A DNA stretch of 42,262 nucleotides from JALHTG01 sp964653695. Lineage in GTDB: Archaea; Thermoproteota; Bathyarchaeia; 40CM-2-53-6; JALHTG01. The DNA is taken from positions 1-42,262 of the forward strand of contig CAZZFQ010000006.1 of the NCBI GenBank assembly GCA_964653695.1, given 5' to 3'. Below, piece by piece: positions 34,860 to 42,262 of this stretch. Numbering within the stretch: the stretch's first letter is position 1; each line of letters begins with the position of its first letter. The notes under the pieces were generated by a model that did not search any database, was not told the DNA's origin, and was given only the letters and a program-made list of their open reading frames with translations. The translations under genes and the position numbers were made by a program.

Positions 34860-35896
34860 TCAGGTCTTAGGACGTAGTGTAAGTCTCTTCAATATCTGCG
34901 GAAAAGGGAGTTCTCGGCCGGTCCTACGCTCTATGCTGAGGCTGAGAGTTGTGTACAGCAGACNNNNNNNNNNNNNNNNNNNNNNNNNNNNNNNNNNNNN
35001 NNNNNNNNNNNNNNNNNNNNNNNNNNNNNNNNNNNNNNNNNNNNNNNNNNNNNNNNNNNNNNNAGTTCTCGGCCGGTCCTACGCTCTATGCTGAGGCTGA
35101 GAGTTGTGTACAGCAGACCGAGGGAAAGCTTGAATGGGTTGAATGTGGATTTGCCGTGCAATCTCGGATGAAATCTTACTTCCACATTGTCTGAAAGCCT
35201 ATCCCCATAACCCATTCTGACGATGTTGTTCATCCATCGCACATCTATGTCCAAGCCTGGAACTCCTCTTGGAATCGTTTCAAGAAGAACTTCCCTGATA
35301 CCAGCTTTGATCCCCGTTTGAACGTATTCTAGCCCCAGCAATATCTTCGTCAGTTTCTTGTAGGTTTCGGAAATGAGGCGACGAAGGAAACTAGCTGATC
35401 CATGGTTCCTTCCAATAGCAACGCAGTATCCCCCGCGAGTCATGGTTTCTACTAGTTTTGGAATTTCTGCCGGGTCGTATTGACCATCAGAATCCATAAC
35501 CACAACAATGTTGCCCTGTGCCATTTCTACCCCTCTTCTTATTGCGCTTCCTCGGGCACCTTCCGAATGTGTAACTTTGATGAATCCACACCCGGGCCGT
35601 TTTGAGATGGTCGTAAGTACTTTCTCTGTGTCGTCTGTTGTATTGTTGAGAACAAACATGGCCTCAGTCAATGCGGAATAGCGCAGTCTAAGGTCGTACA
35701 ACTTCTGGCAGACCTGGGCCGCGTTCTTCTCTTCGTTCATTGTTGGGAGAACCACGGAGATCCTTAGCGCGTTGGCGGATATCGGTCGCCCCGGCGATGC
35801 GCCTGATAATCCTCCAACCTTCGGGTCTGCCAATTGCTCTTGCATGCTGGATACCCACGGTAAGTGGAGCCTGTCTGTATGCTGGGAGCTCCCCAT
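34860..35896 (-). CDS. GT2 dolichol-phosphate-mannose-synthase-like transferase, split by an assembly gap
   Basis: The gene starts at ATG 35896 and is interrupted by 100 N (34964-35063). The N-terminal about 45 residues are variable, followed by VVLPTMNEEKNAAQV, VVMDSDGQYDPAEIP (the DxD-like site) and later GVPGLDIDVRWMNNI and the FHPRLHGKSTF motif, typical of dolichol-phosphate mannosyltransferase-like GT2 enzymes. If the identical 55-base flanks of the gap are collapsed into one copy, the frame continues and ends at TGA 34860, giving 293 aa. Without collapsing, the frame is artificially broken. Such enzymes make the lipid-linked sugar used by GT-C enzymes like the one at 32516. Confidence 0.85.
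34909..34963. repeat. 55-base repeat, left copy, flanking the gap
   Basis: This 55-base stretch directly before the N run is identical to 35064-35118 directly after it. It is best read as one sequence present twice because two contigs overlap by exactly 55 bases. Confidence 0.9.
34964..35063. other. 100-N scaffold gap
   Basis: Exactly 100 undetermined bases. The gap length is the conventional placeholder of scaffolders, and the identical flanks suggest that no sequence is really missing. Confidence 0.95.
35064..35118. repeat. 55-base repeat, right copy, flanking the gap
   Basis: Identical to 34909-34963. It codes for the RRTGRE region of the GT2 enzyme on the minus strand. Confidence 0.9.
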
Positions 35897-36035
35897 ACTA
35901 TGCCCCGTTAGATCTTTAGCTCTTTGCCCTGAAAGGTGTCACACAGCCCCCCCTAGGTTTTTTAGGCATATTGAGGAAAGATCCCAGTCTTCACAATCAC
36001 GTGGCGGGGATGCGTAGTACCTGTCGCCGATCCGA

Positions 36036-36902
36036 TTGAGGAACTGCCTCACCATCGACTTGGAATCGATCTCGCACAGATATGTAACTGAGAGGAGACA
36101 CCTGTCCGAACCCGGAAGAAGAAGCATCGAGACCGAGGAGAATAGGAGAGCACTGGACGGCGGCTCTGTAGCCTCATCCACAAGAAGGATGTTGAATGCT
36201 CTCAGAGAACACGGGCACAAGGCAACCTTCTTTGTTGTTGGCGAAGTATATGATTGGCATTCTGACCTTATAGAAGAGATAAGTGAACAAGGACATGAAC
36301 TGGCTTACCATTCTCATACGCATACCCCGATCAGAACAGTTGATTCTCTGAACAAGGAGCTTCGGAAATCCAGGAAGCTGATCGAGACCTTTAGGCCTAA
36401 AGGATTTAGAGCGCCTCGGGTGTGGATAAGGCCTGAATGCCTAAGCGAACTGGCAAGATGCGGGTTCGTTTACGACAGTTCGACCTATGGGCCGTATAGC
36501 GCATCGGCGAAGATATCGGGAATTCTCGAGATCCCGATTTCTACTTATGCTCCATGTGGGGAGAAGACGTTAGCTCTTCCGAGACCTCTGCCGTTTGCCC
36601 TCCTGAGGAACCTTGAGATACCATTTGGATCAGGCTACCTTGTATCGTTCTTCTCCCTTGTGAGCCCAACATTGGTAAGCTACTTCGTTAGGAAATCCAA
36701 CCTAAGGGGTATGCCTGCAATACTTTCTCTTCACCCTTGGCAACTGTATAGAAAACCGTCCGATCCATCTTGGCAGAGGGGTCTATCTCGAATAGGAATG
36801 CTCCCGTACAATCTTCCCTGCGATCGGGCGTTCGAATATCTGCTCAGAAGCCACAGCTTTTGCACGATATCTGAGTTAATAGAAGATACAGGCGCCCTGT
36901 AA
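36036..36902 (+). CDS. Polysaccharide deacetylase (NodB-type, carbohydrate esterase 4)
   Basis: This 288-aa protein has the NodB homology motifs: the catalytic/metal aspartate region LTIDLE (5-10), the metal histidines in AYHSHTHTP (90-98) and the GFRAPRVW motif 3. The segment ATFFVVGEVYDWHSDLIEEISEQGHELAYH is the classical barrel strand and metal site. It removes N-acetyl groups from amino sugars in polysaccharides or glycolipids. TTG 36036 is the start, as the domain begins at residue 4. It is divergent from the GT2 gene, with about 140 bases between the two starts, and belongs to the glycan group. Confidence 0.9.
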   Translation: MRNCLTIDLESISHRYVTERRHLSEPGRRSIETEENRRALDGGSVASSTRRMLNALREHGHKATFFVVGEVYDWHSDLIEEISEQGHELAYHSHTHTPIRTVDSLNKELRKSRKLIETFRPKGFRAPRVWIRPECLSELARCGFVYDSSTYGPYSASAKISGILEIPISTYAPCGEKTLALPRPLPFALLRNLEIPFGSGYLVSFFSLVSPTLVSYFVRKSNLRGMPAILSLHPWQLYRKPSDPSWQRGLSRIGMLPYNLPCDRAFEYLLRSHSFCTISELIEDTGAL

Positions 36903-36967
36903 TGGCGATCCGATCACAGAAGATACGTCTGACTGGCTCGAAATCGTTGCTCGGACAAGTCCGGCAA

Positions 36968-37453
36968 TCATTTGAGCGCTTTGCTCATGACAGTAGCGCC
37001 TTCGCCATTGTGATAGTAAAACGGTATCCTTCTCGATTCCTGGAACCCGAGCCTTTTGTATAGCTCTTGAGCTGGCCTGTTTGAGATTCTAACCTCCAGA
37101 AAGCATTCTTCGGCTTCTCGGTCGATCAGTCCTTTCGTGGCTTCGCTAACTAGTCTGGTGGCCAATCCCTTTCTTCTATGCTCTGGAAGCACAGCAATTG
37201 AGACTATGTGCCCTTTCTTCGCAAGTCTAAATCTGCTTATCTCTGAGAAACTCCGTTCTAATCTGCACATGATGTACCCAACTACTTGATCGCCTTTCAA
37301 GGCGACAAGAAATCCCTCAGGGCACTTCATGTGGATATCTAGGAAGAAGGAGGCGCTATAATTCTCGGGCAAGCACGTTCTGTTGATTTCCATTATGCTT
37401 CCTAGGTCCTTCTGCTCGAATCTTCGAATTACGAATTCCGGACTTGCCTCCAA
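36968..37453 (-). CDS. rimI: RimI-like GNAT acetyltransferase
   Basis: This 161-aa protein has a full GNAT fold. The acetyl-CoA motif is visible in IVSIAVLPEHRRKGLATRLV, followed by LEVRISNRPAQELYKRLGF and a C-terminal YYHNGEGATVMSKAL, features of RimI/Naa10-like N-terminal acetyltransferases. In archaea this enzyme acetylates protein N-termini. The start is TTG 37453; a TATA-like CTTATATCC on the minus strand at 37484-37492 sits about 35 bases before it. Confidence 0.87.
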   Translation of the reverse strand: MEASPEFVIRRFEQKDLGSIMEINRTCLPENYSASFFLDIHMKCPEGFLVALKGDQVVGYIMCRLERSFSEISRFRLAKKGHIVSIAVLPEHRRKGLATRLVSEATKGLIDREAEECFLEVRISNRPAQELYKRLGFQESRRIPFYYHNGEGATVMSKALK

Positions 37454-37483
37454 GGCAGGGTCGGCTTCTGTTTCTCAAGGAGC

Positions 37484-37492
37484 GGATATAAG
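37484..37492 (-). promoter_or_regulatory. TATA-like box in the rimI/site-2 protease spacer
   Basis: Reads CTTATATCC on the minus strand, about 35 bases before the rimI TTG. It is only four bases from TTG 37496 of the protease, so it cannot easily serve that start. Confidence 0.4.
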
Positions 37493-37495
37493 ATC

Positions 37496-38716
37496 TTGTC
37501 GGAGCATGAAGATTCGTTTAATGGGCTTCCGAAGCTCATGCAATGGGTTTATATGACGTTTGCCTGCTCGATACGTGAACAAGTCGGGAGCACGCAAATG
37601 CCAGAGATGCCCCAAGGCGATGCACAGGAGACTATCTCTTTCTCAGAGACTAAGACGTTCGTGTCGTCGATGTTCACAATTACAGACGCCTATGTAGACC
37701 CTCAAAATATCCCGACCTTCGTCGTGGTTCCTGAACCAGCCAAAACAAAGTTTGAAGATCTAGTCGCGAAGCTGTCCAGTAAAGGCTTGGTTCCCACCCT
37801 CCGATTCGAAGAAGGAAACCTCCTGATAAGAGTATTTCTGAAGCCGAAACCGAAACCGACGAAGCCGCTCCTGAACCTCGCCCTTTTCGCTGCTACGATT
37901 ATCACAGTTTTCGTGACGGGATTCGTTCTTTGGGACGCATCCATCGTGCAAAAAGAAGTGCTTATGCCTGAAGCCAATGTCTATGTTCAAGCCGGCCTCT
38001 TCGTGCTGTCACTTCTAGGAATAGTGGGGCTCCATGAGATAGGCCACAAGATCGCATGCGAAATTCACGGCATGGACTCAACGATGCCGTACTTCGTGCC
38101 GGGAATTCCGCCGACAGGTACATTTGGCGCCTTGATCTCTCTGAAGAGCCCTCCCCATAACAGGGACGCCCTCTTCGATCTTGGCGTAAGTGGCCCCTTG
38201 GTAGCTTTCGTATCGTTGCTAATAGTGACGGTTCTGAGCATTCAAGCTGCCTATCTTGTGCCCATAGGGCAGGCGATACTCTGGAATCGACTAAACCTTG
38301 CTCAGCCAGCGTCATGGCCTGAATATCCATTCCTTTTCGACTTGCTCATCCCGATCGTAAGACCCTATCCTCAAGGGTTCGCACTTTTTTTCACGCAGAT
38401 AGAGTTTGCTGCTTGGGTGGGCAGCCTGATAAGTTACCTGAACCTGCTACCTATATGGCAGCTGGATGGGGGGCACCTTTCTAGGGCGCTCTTCGGACCA
38501 AAAGGGCACAAGATCACAAGTTACCTTGGACTGGCGGTGATGGTGATCTCAGGCTTCTGGGCATTTGCCTTACTTCTTTCAATAATGATGTTTGCAAGCG
38601 GCAGAGGGCTGTCTGGAGTGGCGCCTCTTGACGATTGGTCGCCTGTCTCTACTTCAAGGAAACTTCTCTATGGAATCGTCATAGTCATGATCATAATCCT
38701 TTTTGTCAAGCTGTAG
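37496..38716 (+). CDS. Site-2 protease-like metalloprotease (M50)
   Basis: This 406-aa membrane protease has the zinc motif HEIGHK at 180-185 within a hydrophobic helix and the second motif QLDGGHLSRALFG with the aspartate near residue 324. Several more helices follow. The soluble N-terminal about 115 residues hold no recognised domain. Such enzymes cleave transmembrane proteins inside the bilayer, for example anti-sigma factors or signal peptides; the archaeal substrate is unknown. The start is uncertain: TTG 37496 is the longest, but a TATA-like element sits just beside it, and ATG 37538 is a good alternative. Confidence 0.88.
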   Translation: MSEHEDSFNGLPKLMQWVYMTFACSIREQVGSTQMPEMPQGDAQETISFSETKTFVSSMFTITDAYVDPQNIPTFVVVPEPAKTKFEDLVAKLSSKGLVPTLRFEEGNLLIRVFLKPKPKPTKPLLNLALFAATIITVFVTGFVLWDASIVQKEVLMPEANVYVQAGLFVLSLLGIVGLHEIGHKIACEIHGMDSTMPYFVPGIPPTGTFGALISLKSPPHNRDALFDLGVSGPLVAFVSLLIVTVLSIQAAYLVPIGQAILWNRLNLAQPASWPEYPFLFDLLIPIVRPYPQGFALFFTQIEFAAWVGSLISYLNLLPIWQLDGGHLSRALFGPKGHKITSYLGLAVMVISGFWAFALLLSIMMFASGRGLSGVAPLDDWSPVSTSRKLLYGIVIVMIIILFVKL

Positions 38717-38850
38717 GTCACAGGAGCCCCTGGCAACTTCAGAGAAGAGAGTTATTTTCTGCAGATGCTTACGCTAGGCCACTGCGATTAGGGGTTGTTC
38801 TTGCTGACATTGGATGCATCAGACACGTGGAGTTTCGTCACAGTTCCCAT

Positions 38851-38882
38851 TCAATTGGAATCTGTAGAGCCTCTCCAATTGA
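38851..38882. repeat. 9-bp inverted repeat between convergent genes
   Basis: TCAATTGGA and TCCAATTGA pair perfectly with a 14-base loop, in the 216-base gap between the site-2 protease and the LarA-like gene ends. It could form a hairpin at either 3' end. Confidence 0.45.
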
Positions 38883-38932
38883 GAAACCCATGGTCCCGTA
38901 GCCTCCAACCTGCCTGTTTCAAAATGCATCCG

Positions 38933-40207
38933 CTAGACATGATCACTTTGAGGAAACGTAGGGAGCGTTGTTGACCCATTTGGGATAGCAACGACCTTTG
39001 AGTCCTTTCCGACGGCTCTTAAGGCCGCTTGAAGAGCAGCATTTGCTGTCCTATGAGGGCGCAGCCTGAATGGATTCGAGACGTAATGGTCTGGCATAGT
39101 TGAGAGCAGATAGATCTTGACTTTTTCAAGCGCCTTGGTGAGGTAGTATGCCTTGTGCCCTCCGATGACGAACCTCTTCTTGATCTCCTGTTCCATTTGC
39201 CTTAACTCACCGAACTTGATCATCCAATCGCGGAAGACGTCGTTGCCGTGTCCTTCCGGGCATTCTGCGATGAGAACTATGGCGCCTCCTTCATTCACAA
39301 CATTGAGTGCATGATGAACTGCCTTGAGAGCTTGATATAGATTGGTGTCTCTTGGGCTTCCTCCCGGACTCACCACTGCGATGTCCGCCCTTGCCTCACA
39401 CGGAACCTTGCACATACTGTCAACAACTTCGACTCCGCTCATGAAGGCCTTGTGGAGATTTCCTGAGAACGCTCGCACTATCTCGTTCTTGCTGTTGAGG
39501 ACTACGTTTAGGATGAAATCCACTTTGGCCATCTCTGCTGCTTCTGCCATATCTTCGTTTACAGGGTTTCCGTCAAGGACACCTGGCTGCGCTTTTGGAT
39601 GCAACAGCAGGGCATGGTTATGCGCGATAGTTTGTGCACCTGACACTCCTGGTAGCACACTTTTGCGGCCGCCTCCATATCCAGCAAAGTAATGCAGCTC
39701 AACATCTCCTGTAAGGATCCTTACGTCAGCTGTCATGAACTCCTTGTTGAGGTAGACCTTAGTTCCGCTGTTGGTATCGCCCACATACGTTAGATCCTCA
39801 GCCTTGCAGTTATGACTCACCGCTTTTACTTGTGCAGCAAGCTCTGCGCTGAGAAGCGTAGCCATTTCCTCACTTGTAGGCGACCTATGCATGCCCGTGC
39901 CAACGATGAGAGATACATCTTCCATCTTGACTCCTGCCTGCGATAGCTGGCCCATGAGGAGGGGCATCAGAAGGTGAGTTGACACAGGCCTAGTCGCATC
40001 ATCTATAACGACTGCAACTTTCTCGCCTGCCGAAACTATTGAAGCCAAGGGCTTCGAGTCTACTGGGTTCTCGAGCGCTCGACTGATTTCAAGTAACGGG
40101 TCACTGGTCAAAGTCTCATTCTTAGATTCGACGATGCCCTGGAACCCTTCATCAGGGATCCTTACGGAAACTTCTGTTCTTCCGTACGGAAGCCAGACCT
40201 CTACCAT
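38933..40207 (-). CDS. larA: LarA-like nickel-pincer racemase/epimerase
   Basis: From ATG 40207 the product is 424 aa. The N-terminal domain holds IDDATRPVS and VGTGMHRSPT (histidine near the active site); the middle holds LHYFAGYGGGRKSVLPGVSG, whose lysine corresponds to the one that binds the nickel-pincer nucleotide cofactor, and IAHNHALL with another histidine. LarA racemises lactate; other members act on further 2-hydroxy acids. The larBCE genes that make the cofactor are not in this window. The longer frame from TTG 40243 overlaps a TATA-like element (40241-40250), so 40207 is preferred. Divergent from the UPF0173 hydrolase. Confidence 0.88.
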   Translation of the reverse strand: MVEVWLPYGRTEVSVRIPDEGFQGIVESKNETLTSDPLLEISRALENPVDSKPLASIVSAGEKVAVVIDDATRPVSTHLLMPLLMGQLSQAGVKMEDVSLIVGTGMHRSPTSEEMATLLSAELAAQVKAVSHNCKAEDLTYVGDTNSGTKVYLNKEFMTADVRILTGDVELHYFAGYGGGRKSVLPGVSGAQTIAHNHALLLHPKAQPGVLDGNPVNEDMAEAAEMAKVDFILNVVLNSKNEIVRAFSGNLHKAFMSGVEVVDSMCKVPCEARADIAVVSPGGSPRDTNLYQALKAVHHALNVVNEGGAIVLIAECPEGHGNDVFRDWMIKFGELRQMEQEIKKRFVIGGHKAYYLTKALEKVKIYLLSTMPDHYVSNPFRLRPHRTANAALQAALRAVGKDSKVVAIPNGSTTLPTFPQSDHV

Positions 40208-40240
40208 GAGCCTCAACCAATCTTTGTCGAGGCTTGATTG

Positions 40241-40250
40241 CAATTTAAGC
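40241..40250 (-). promoter_or_regulatory. TATA-like box of larA
   Basis: Reads GCTTAAATTG on the minus strand, about 38 bases before ATG 40207, and overlaps the upstream alternative start at 40243. Confidence 0.4.
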
Positions 40251-40328
40251 AGATCGAAGAACGCTTAGCTTGGGTCCAACCAAAAGAGTTAAAGACGCTC
40301 CTTGAAACCCCTATGACTGGTGCCTTGA

Positions 40329-41015
40329 ATGGCATTTGACAGAAGTTCTCTGAGCAGGGGACAGATAACGATTACGTGGTTCAACAAATTCTCTGGTATA
40401 TTGATGAAGTCCCCTCACATTGGCGTGCTAGTCGACCCCGTTGAAGCCGATGAATCGATCTTAACTCAGGTCGATGCCATTCTGATAACTCATGAGCACT
40501 ACGATCACCTTGACGAGGGAACAGTAATCGATCTCCAGTCCAAGATCAATTGCCAAGTCATATGTGACAAGGCATCGTACGACCGGCTGAGCGCTGCCAT
40601 ACCAACCAGCAAGCTCTCCACAGCAAACGTAAAGGACGAATTTCAGATCAAGGACGCAACGATATGCGCTGAAAGAAGTTTGCATCCTGCAGAAGCACCA
40701 GTGACCTACCTGATCACCAGCGAGGATGGCGTCACGCTATATCACACGAGCGACAGCCTGCCTTTCAAGGAGATGGCGGACATAGGGAAGAAGTATGATG
40801 TTGATGTGTGCCTGTGCACGATCGGCATCGCTCCGAAGGCAACTCCGAAGACTGGCGCCGAGATCGCCGCTCTCGTCAAGCCGAAATTGGCTGTCCCTTA
40901 CCACGGTGACGGACAGAAAGAGTTTGTGACAGCCCTGGGGAACGTCGCTCCAAAAATAGAGTCTCGCGTGATTAGGCAGGGAGAGGTTCTCATATACCCG
41001 TCTGGAAAGACGTAG
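40329..41015 (+). CDS. UPF0173-type metal-dependent hydrolase (metallo-beta-lactamase fold)
   Basis: This 228-aa protein has the metallo-beta-lactamase zinc motif LITHEHYDHLDEGT (53-66), a later ERSLHPAEAP and LYHTSDS, and PYHGDGQ near the C-terminus, the UPF0173 layout (also called L-ascorbate-6-phosphate lactonase-like). Substrate unknown. ATG 40329 fits. The stop TAG is immediately followed by the GTG of pyrE, so the two are translated together. Confidence 0.87.
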   Translation: MAFDRSSLSRGQITITWFNKFSGILMKSPHIGVLVDPVEADESILTQVDAILITHEHYDHLDEGTVIDLQSKINCQVICDKASYDRLSAAIPTSKLSTANVKDEFQIKDATICAERSLHPAEAPVTYLITSEDGVTLYHTSDSLPFKEMADIGKKYDVDVCLCTIGIAPKATPKTGAEIAALVKPKLAVPYHGDGQKEFVTALGNVAPKIESRVIRQGEVLIYPSGKT

Positions 41016-41639
41016 GTGCTACTCTTGGAGATCAAGAAATCGAGAGAAGATGTTTGCAGAATCCTCGTTAGGACAGGTGCACTGAGGTTTGGGACATTCA
41101 CGCTGACTAGCGGAAAGATGAGCCCATATTACATAGACCTGAGAGTTCTGCCGAGCTTCCCGGAAACCTTTGATATTGTCACTGGGATCTATGAGTCGAC
41201 TGTGAGGAATGATATTGGAATTGACAGCTTTGAGAGAATCGCCGGCCTTCCGACAGCCGGCATTCCGTACGGGGCGGTCTTGGCTTTCAGGACCAAGAAG
41301 CCTTTTCTATACGTGAGGAGGGAAGCTAAGACCCATGGCAGAGAGCGGAGGGTTGAGGGATTGTTGTCACCGGGTGAGCGAGTCTTGGTGGTAGATGACC
41401 TCATCACTACAGGGAAGAGTACACTAGAAGCCATAGATGCTGTTAGATGTGAAGGGGGCGTAGTTAACGATGCGGTGGTCCTCATTGATCGTGAGGAAGG
41501 GGGTCCTGATGCGTTGAAGGCGACCGGCGTGAAGCTTCACGCATTCCTCAAGATAACAGATGTTGCGAAGACCTTGTTCGACATGGGGGCAATCGACAAG
41601 AGACAGTTCGAGGAGATAATGAAACAGAAAGCAACATAG
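41016..41639 (+). CDS. pyrE: Orotate phosphoribosyltransferase
   Basis: This 207-aa enzyme makes OMP from orotate and PRPP. The PRPP motif is VLVVDDLITTGKS (123-135), the N-terminal hood FTLTSGKMSPYYIDLR (28-43) and the loop RREAKTHGRERRVEG (101-115) carry the catalytic lysine/arginine residues. It follows the UPF0173 gene without spacer; the role of that hydrolase in pyrimidine synthesis is not obvious. GTG 41016 is the start. A normal length for the family. Confidence 0.94.
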   Translation: MLLLEIKKSREDVCRILVRTGALRFGTFTLTSGKMSPYYIDLRVLPSFPETFDIVTGIYESTVRNDIGIDSFERIAGLPTAGIPYGAVLAFRTKKPFLYVRREAKTHGRERRVEGLLSPGERVLVVDDLITTGKSTLEAIDAVRCEGGVVNDAVVLIDREEGGPDALKATGVKLHAFLKITDVAKTLFDMGAIDKRQFEEIMKQKAT

Positions 41640-41932
41640 CCCGTGTTATGCATCCTTTGCTCTACTGGGAGCGAGGCCGGCCAATCACAACGACTTGTCT
41701 TGCAGCTCTTTGTCTTGAGACATCTCGACGTCAATGGAAAGACAACAGGGGCCTAAGCTAGGTGCCTCAGCTACCCCAGGATTGAACTCATTCTTGGTTG
41801 ATCATCAGTACATCGTGGTCGTCATCGGCACCATATTCCAATTGCTCGAAGCAGGGTAAAAAACCATCTGCAGATCGAACTCCAGTCTCTTTCACAAGCA
41901 CATCTACGACTATGACCAATTGTCTGGACGAA
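41640..41932. other. Intergenic region without recognisable gene
   Basis: No frame longer than about 60 codons with protein-like character was found on either strand. I looked for a tRNA, because a GGGG...CCCC pairing and a TTCAATCC-like stretch occur near 41750-41790, but no cloverleaf fits. The region holds only the space between pyrE and the terminator of the ABC receptor gene. Confidence 0.5.
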
Positions 41933-41946
41933 GAAAAAAGGAAAAA
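41933..41946 (-). terminator. Archaeal-type T-run terminator after the ABC receptor gene
   Basis: On the minus strand the sequence reads CCTTTTTCCTTTTTTC-like, two T runs starting about 22 bases after the stop codon at 41969, without a hairpin. Such T runs end archaeal transcripts. Confidence 0.6.
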
Positions 41947-41968
41947 GGTTGGGGGGTTTGTTCCCTCT

Positions 41969-42262
41969 TCACTTCGTTGAAGGTGGGGGGTATCCTTTCC
42001 ACATTGTGTACAGGTAGAGTCCGTAGAACATCGGGTTGGCTTGATCTGGTATCTTCAGCTCCGGATCAATCGTTACCTGGACCCAGTCTCGGAATATGAA
42101 GTAGGTAGTTGGTTGAGCGAGCCATATGTAGCGCGCTTCCTTGTTCATGATGTTCACGATTTCCGTGTATGCTTTCTGTCTTTCAGAGGGGTCTATGATC
42201 TCGGATGCCTTCATGATCTTGTCGTCCAAGCCTGGTATATCCAGGCCTACTCTCTTGGCAAG
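41969..42262 (-). CDS. Peptide-type ABC substrate-binding protein, C-terminal part (SBP family 5)
   Basis: The frame enters from the right edge (reading LAKRVGLDIPGLDDKIM) and ends at the stop codon at 41969, giving 97 residues. The piece ASEIIDPSERQKAYTEIVNIMNKEARYIWL is typical of the C-terminal lobe of DppA/OppA-like receptors, which bind peptides or sugars outside the cell. The start lies beyond the window. Permease and ATPase genes, if any, would be to the right. Confidence 0.85.
   Translation of the reverse strand, partial: LAKRVGLDIPGLDDKIMKASEIIDPSERQKAYTEIVNIMNKEARYIWLAQPTTYFIFRDWVQVTIDPELKIPDQANPMFYGLYLYTMWKGYPPPSTK

Noticed and set aside
34909..35118. Direct repeat suggesting a mobile element or attachment site
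   Set aside because: The copies directly border a run of exactly 100 N and collapse to one open reading frame, so an assembly overlap is the better explanation.
38635..38901. 88-aa plus frame across the end of the site-2 protease
   Set aside because: Most of it is the shifted frame of the protease and the rest spans an inverted repeat; no domain is visible.
41740..41810. Possible tRNA in the pyrE/ABC receptor spacer
   Set aside because: A TTCAATCC-like stretch is present, but no acceptor stem, anticodon arm or full cloverleaf could be drawn on either strand.
1..42262. CRISPR array, insertion sequence, toxin-antitoxin or phage defence system
   Set aside because: No regular repeats, transposase, integrase, Cas, toxin or restriction protein could be recognised on either strand.

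Overview
The window looks like a piece of an archaeal genome, probably a metagenome-assembled one. It carries the archaeal/eukaryotic RNA polymerase subunit RpoK, ribosomal protein S25e, a family B DNA polymerase, an AMP phosphorylase, an F420 biosynthesis ligase (CofE) and archaeal TATA-type promoters close to start codons. S25e is typical of the TACK branch (Thermoproteota, Nitrososphaeria, Bathyarchaeia) and rare in Euryarchaeota, so a heterotrophic TACK archaeon such as a Bathyarchaeia member is my best guess; this is inference, as no 16S rRNA is present. TTG is used as a start codon unusually often. No rRNA, tRNA, CRISPR array, insertion sequence or phage gene was recognised. A run of exactly 100 N (34964-35063) is flanked by an identical 55-base sequence on both sides, which marks an assembly join.

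Layout. 1-5000: an Obg-like GTPase running off the left edge, a cupin, a tiny zinc-ribbon protein translationally coupled to a membrane protein, AMP phosphorylase and a UPF0104-type flippase-like protein. 5100-8900: a 45-aa ORF, topoisomerase IA and a processive family 2 glycosyltransferase. 8900-12320: a small membrane protein, agmatinase, a thioredoxin-like protein, an RNA m5C methyltransferase and an unknown ORF. 12420-16120: DNA polymerase B, a hairpin and CofE. 16280-20870: a complete branched-chain amino-acid type ABC transporter operon on the minus strand (livK-livH-livM-livG-livF). 21040-28000: a maleate isomerase/Asp-Glu racemase family enzyme, MobA, a DUF72 protein, an orphan protein, a ribbon-helix-helix regulator, S25e, a cyclophilin-like protein, a membrane protein and a COG2403 GTPase. 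27900-36900: a DegT aminotransferase, a fucose-isomerase-like protein, RpoK, a Cys-rich radical SAM protein and then a surface-glycan group (membrane GT-C transferase, methyltransferase, dolichol-phosphate-mannose-synthase-like GT2, polysaccharide deacetylase). 36970-42262: a RimI-like acetyltransferase, a site-2 protease, a LarA-like racemase, an UPF0173 metallo-hydrolase coupled to orotate phosphoribosyltransferase, and the C-terminal end of a peptide-type ABC substrate-binding protein.

How the parts fit: the amino-acid and peptide uptake proteins, agmatinase, racemase-family enzymes and AMP phosphorylase fit an organism living on amino acids and nucleosides. The glycosyltransferases, deacetylase, DegT enzyme and flippase-like protein point to envelope or glycoprotein glycan synthesis. 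Informational genes are scattered singly rather than in long operons. I saw no defence system or obvious novel machine. The least explained parts are a cryptic minus-strand frame at 24727-25077, several very small ORFs, the orphan at 23679-24425 and the Cys-rich radical SAM protein.
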